DNA from: Aldrovandia affinis
Taxonomy: Eukaryota; Chordata; Actinopteri; Notacanthiformes; Halosauridae
DNA length: 64,000 bases
Direction of reading: 5' to 3'
NCBI GenBank assembly: GCA_029706075.1
Contig: JAINUG010000196.1
Span: forward strand, 643,501 to 707,500
The notes below the pieces were generated by a model that worked only from the letters and a program-made list of their open reading frames with translations, was not told the origin of the DNA and ran no database searches. Positions 62,461 to 64,000 of the stretch are shown one piece after another; within the stretch, counting starts at the first letter, position 1, and each line of letters starts with the position of its first letter. The position numbers and the translations under genes are program-made.

Positions 62461-64000
62461 TTAGACAGCTGTCCAGCAGCCACAAAGTAAATGTCTTTTA
62501 TAAATGCACTACTACGTAAAAACCAAAGACTTAACCTTGGTTTTATTTTCTTAGAGATACACCTCAGGTGCCTTTTAAATGCAGGAAAAAATGAATTATG
62601 TGGTCATATACTGTATTTTAAAATAAATGATACCCATTTTGCTAGCACACTCCCAAATCCAGGCTTACTTGCACAGCTAACAGAGTATCATCCTGTCATC
62701 TAGTGGACATGTATGGTATTGACAGTATAAGATATAGTACAGTATAAGAACAGTATCATTGTTTCCTTAAATTGTGTAATTCAAAAAGGGGAAAAAATGT
62801 CTATGAATTAATTTTGCTTGTTTATATGACTCCATAACTTTCTCGCAAAGAGGTTTTTTTTTTTTTTTAAGAGTGATGTTATCTTGTGAATTAGGTTGGG
62901 TGGAAAAAGAGCATGTGTAATGGATTTATTCTAGATGTTTGTGTTTGGTGTAGTGAAGTGCTTTGCAAACGTGTTATTGGTTGTGTAATTTGTGTTGTGT
63001 TGTGGTTGTGGTTGTGTTTACGGTTTTGAGAACATACTTTGTTTAAAAATGTGCTCAATCAATTTAGAAAAAGGGTAATTGAAAAGTAAAAGCAATTTGG
63101 GTTTTCACAGATGAGGTGTGAATGAAGTCAATTGGCAATTGTAGTTTGACATTTTCACTAATATGTTTTCCATGCGGACACAAGATATTATTTTTTCCTG
63201 AAAGTTTGTTGTGTAGGATATGCGTTTGAAGTGTTTCGCAAAAGTATTCATTGGAATTTCAATTCGAGTGAATACAATGAAAATGTGCATGGGGTTTTGC
63301 AGAAATAGTCAAATTGTTGATACTTGAGCAGAGCTCAACACTGGACTAGGACTAGCACTAGTGTGTAAACTGAGAAAAACTGTAAGCTCAACTTCCATGT
63401 AAGATTGCCTAGAGGTCACATTTACAACTGCATATTCTCAATTTCAAGTACAATTGATGTCAGGTAGATAAATTCACCCAACATTTAAGCAAATACAAAT
63501 TGCTTGTAATTGTCTTATTACAAATGAGCTCTTCATTATGTATAAACAGAGTCATATGACCTAAACTTTGTTTGTGTGCAATGGAGCAGGATGGAGTACA
63601 GCAAGAGAAAGCAAGAGGAAGAGGCAGTAATGGTAGTGGACAAGGTACAGGCCAAGTCAAAGGAAAGATCTAGAATTACTTGAGGGTTACTATAATTGAT
63701 CATCAATTGTGGTCTAACCTTGAGAAAGGCTAAGCAGAGGGTCCACCCAAATATGAACAGATCTACAGTAGCCTCAATAATTTTTATATTCAATAATGCA
63801 AGTTGTGAACCATTACTGTATATTGCACATTGCTGAATAATTGCATCTTATAATAAGTGTTTTTTATTGTCACGTATACTGTGTAGTACTGTAAGAAAAA
63901 TTATACAGTAATTTGTTATTTTTTCCCAAATTGTACTGTAATTTTCTCAACTTTATTCCCATTCATTTTGAAAATGGTTAGAAGGCCACCTGCAGGAGAA
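62461..64000. other. No gene recognised
   Basis: AT- and T-rich sequence, poly-T at 62854-62868. No exon or repeat family recognised up to the window end. Confidence 0.45.

Overview
The window looks like nuclear DNA of a ray-finned fish, most likely a teleost. It is AT-rich, gene-poor and packed with fish-type repeats: Tc1/mariner, hAT miniatures, L2 and L1 LINEs, a DIRS-like element, tRNA- and 5S-headed SINEs, a chromodomain Ty3/Gypsy element and a Gmr1-like element. No bacterial, viral or organellar organisation is visible, and no continuous long host ORF exists because host genes are split into small exons. The species cannot be told from sequence alone.

Two host-type genes can be read by joining exons with matching splice phases, both on the minus strand. 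(1) 52061 to 47280: four exons of a voltage-gated sodium channel beta-subunit gene closest to SCN3B (signal peptide, one V-type Ig domain, one transmembrane helix); the last short cytoplasmic exon was not found. (2) 27903 to 20578: seven exons of an uncharacterised, transposase-like family (Cys-rich N-terminus, CxxC motif, acidic DDE-like positions). Its first four exons are open, but exon 5 carries a stop and a frameshift, exon 6 a stop, and the middle of the gene is replaced by a Gmr1-like retrotransposon, so it is called a pseudogene.

Layout. 0-20 kb: non-coding, with an inverted pair of an unnamed dispersed repeat (3.4-4.4 and 6.65-7.5 kb), one copy holding a solo LTR whose empty site is preserved in the other copy; a perfect hAT fold-back; Tc1 remnants; a 5S-derived SINE; an 18-bp tandem repeat; an 83-bp hAT miniature next to a LINE remnant. 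20.5-28 kb: the broken transposase-like gene with a Gmr1-like element and an L2 LINE (itself hit by a hAT miniature) inside it. 28-41 kb: mostly featureless, with hAT-like elements, Tc1 copies and SINEs. 41-44 kb: DIRS remnant and a Tc1 element with 357-bp inverted repeats. 47-52 kb: the sodium channel beta gene, whose intron 3 has collected an L2 tail, a CA repeat and a Tc1 element. 53.4-60.5 kb: a 6.15-kb chromovirus inserted into the endonuclease region of an L1 LINE. 61.5-62.5 kb: a second L2 fragment.

The most informative content is the nesting: target-site duplications could be read directly for one chromovirus (CTCTC), one solo LTR (CTAC), four hAT miniatures (all CTCTA-type), two further hAT-like elements and several Tc1 elements (TA), giving a relative order of insertion events.
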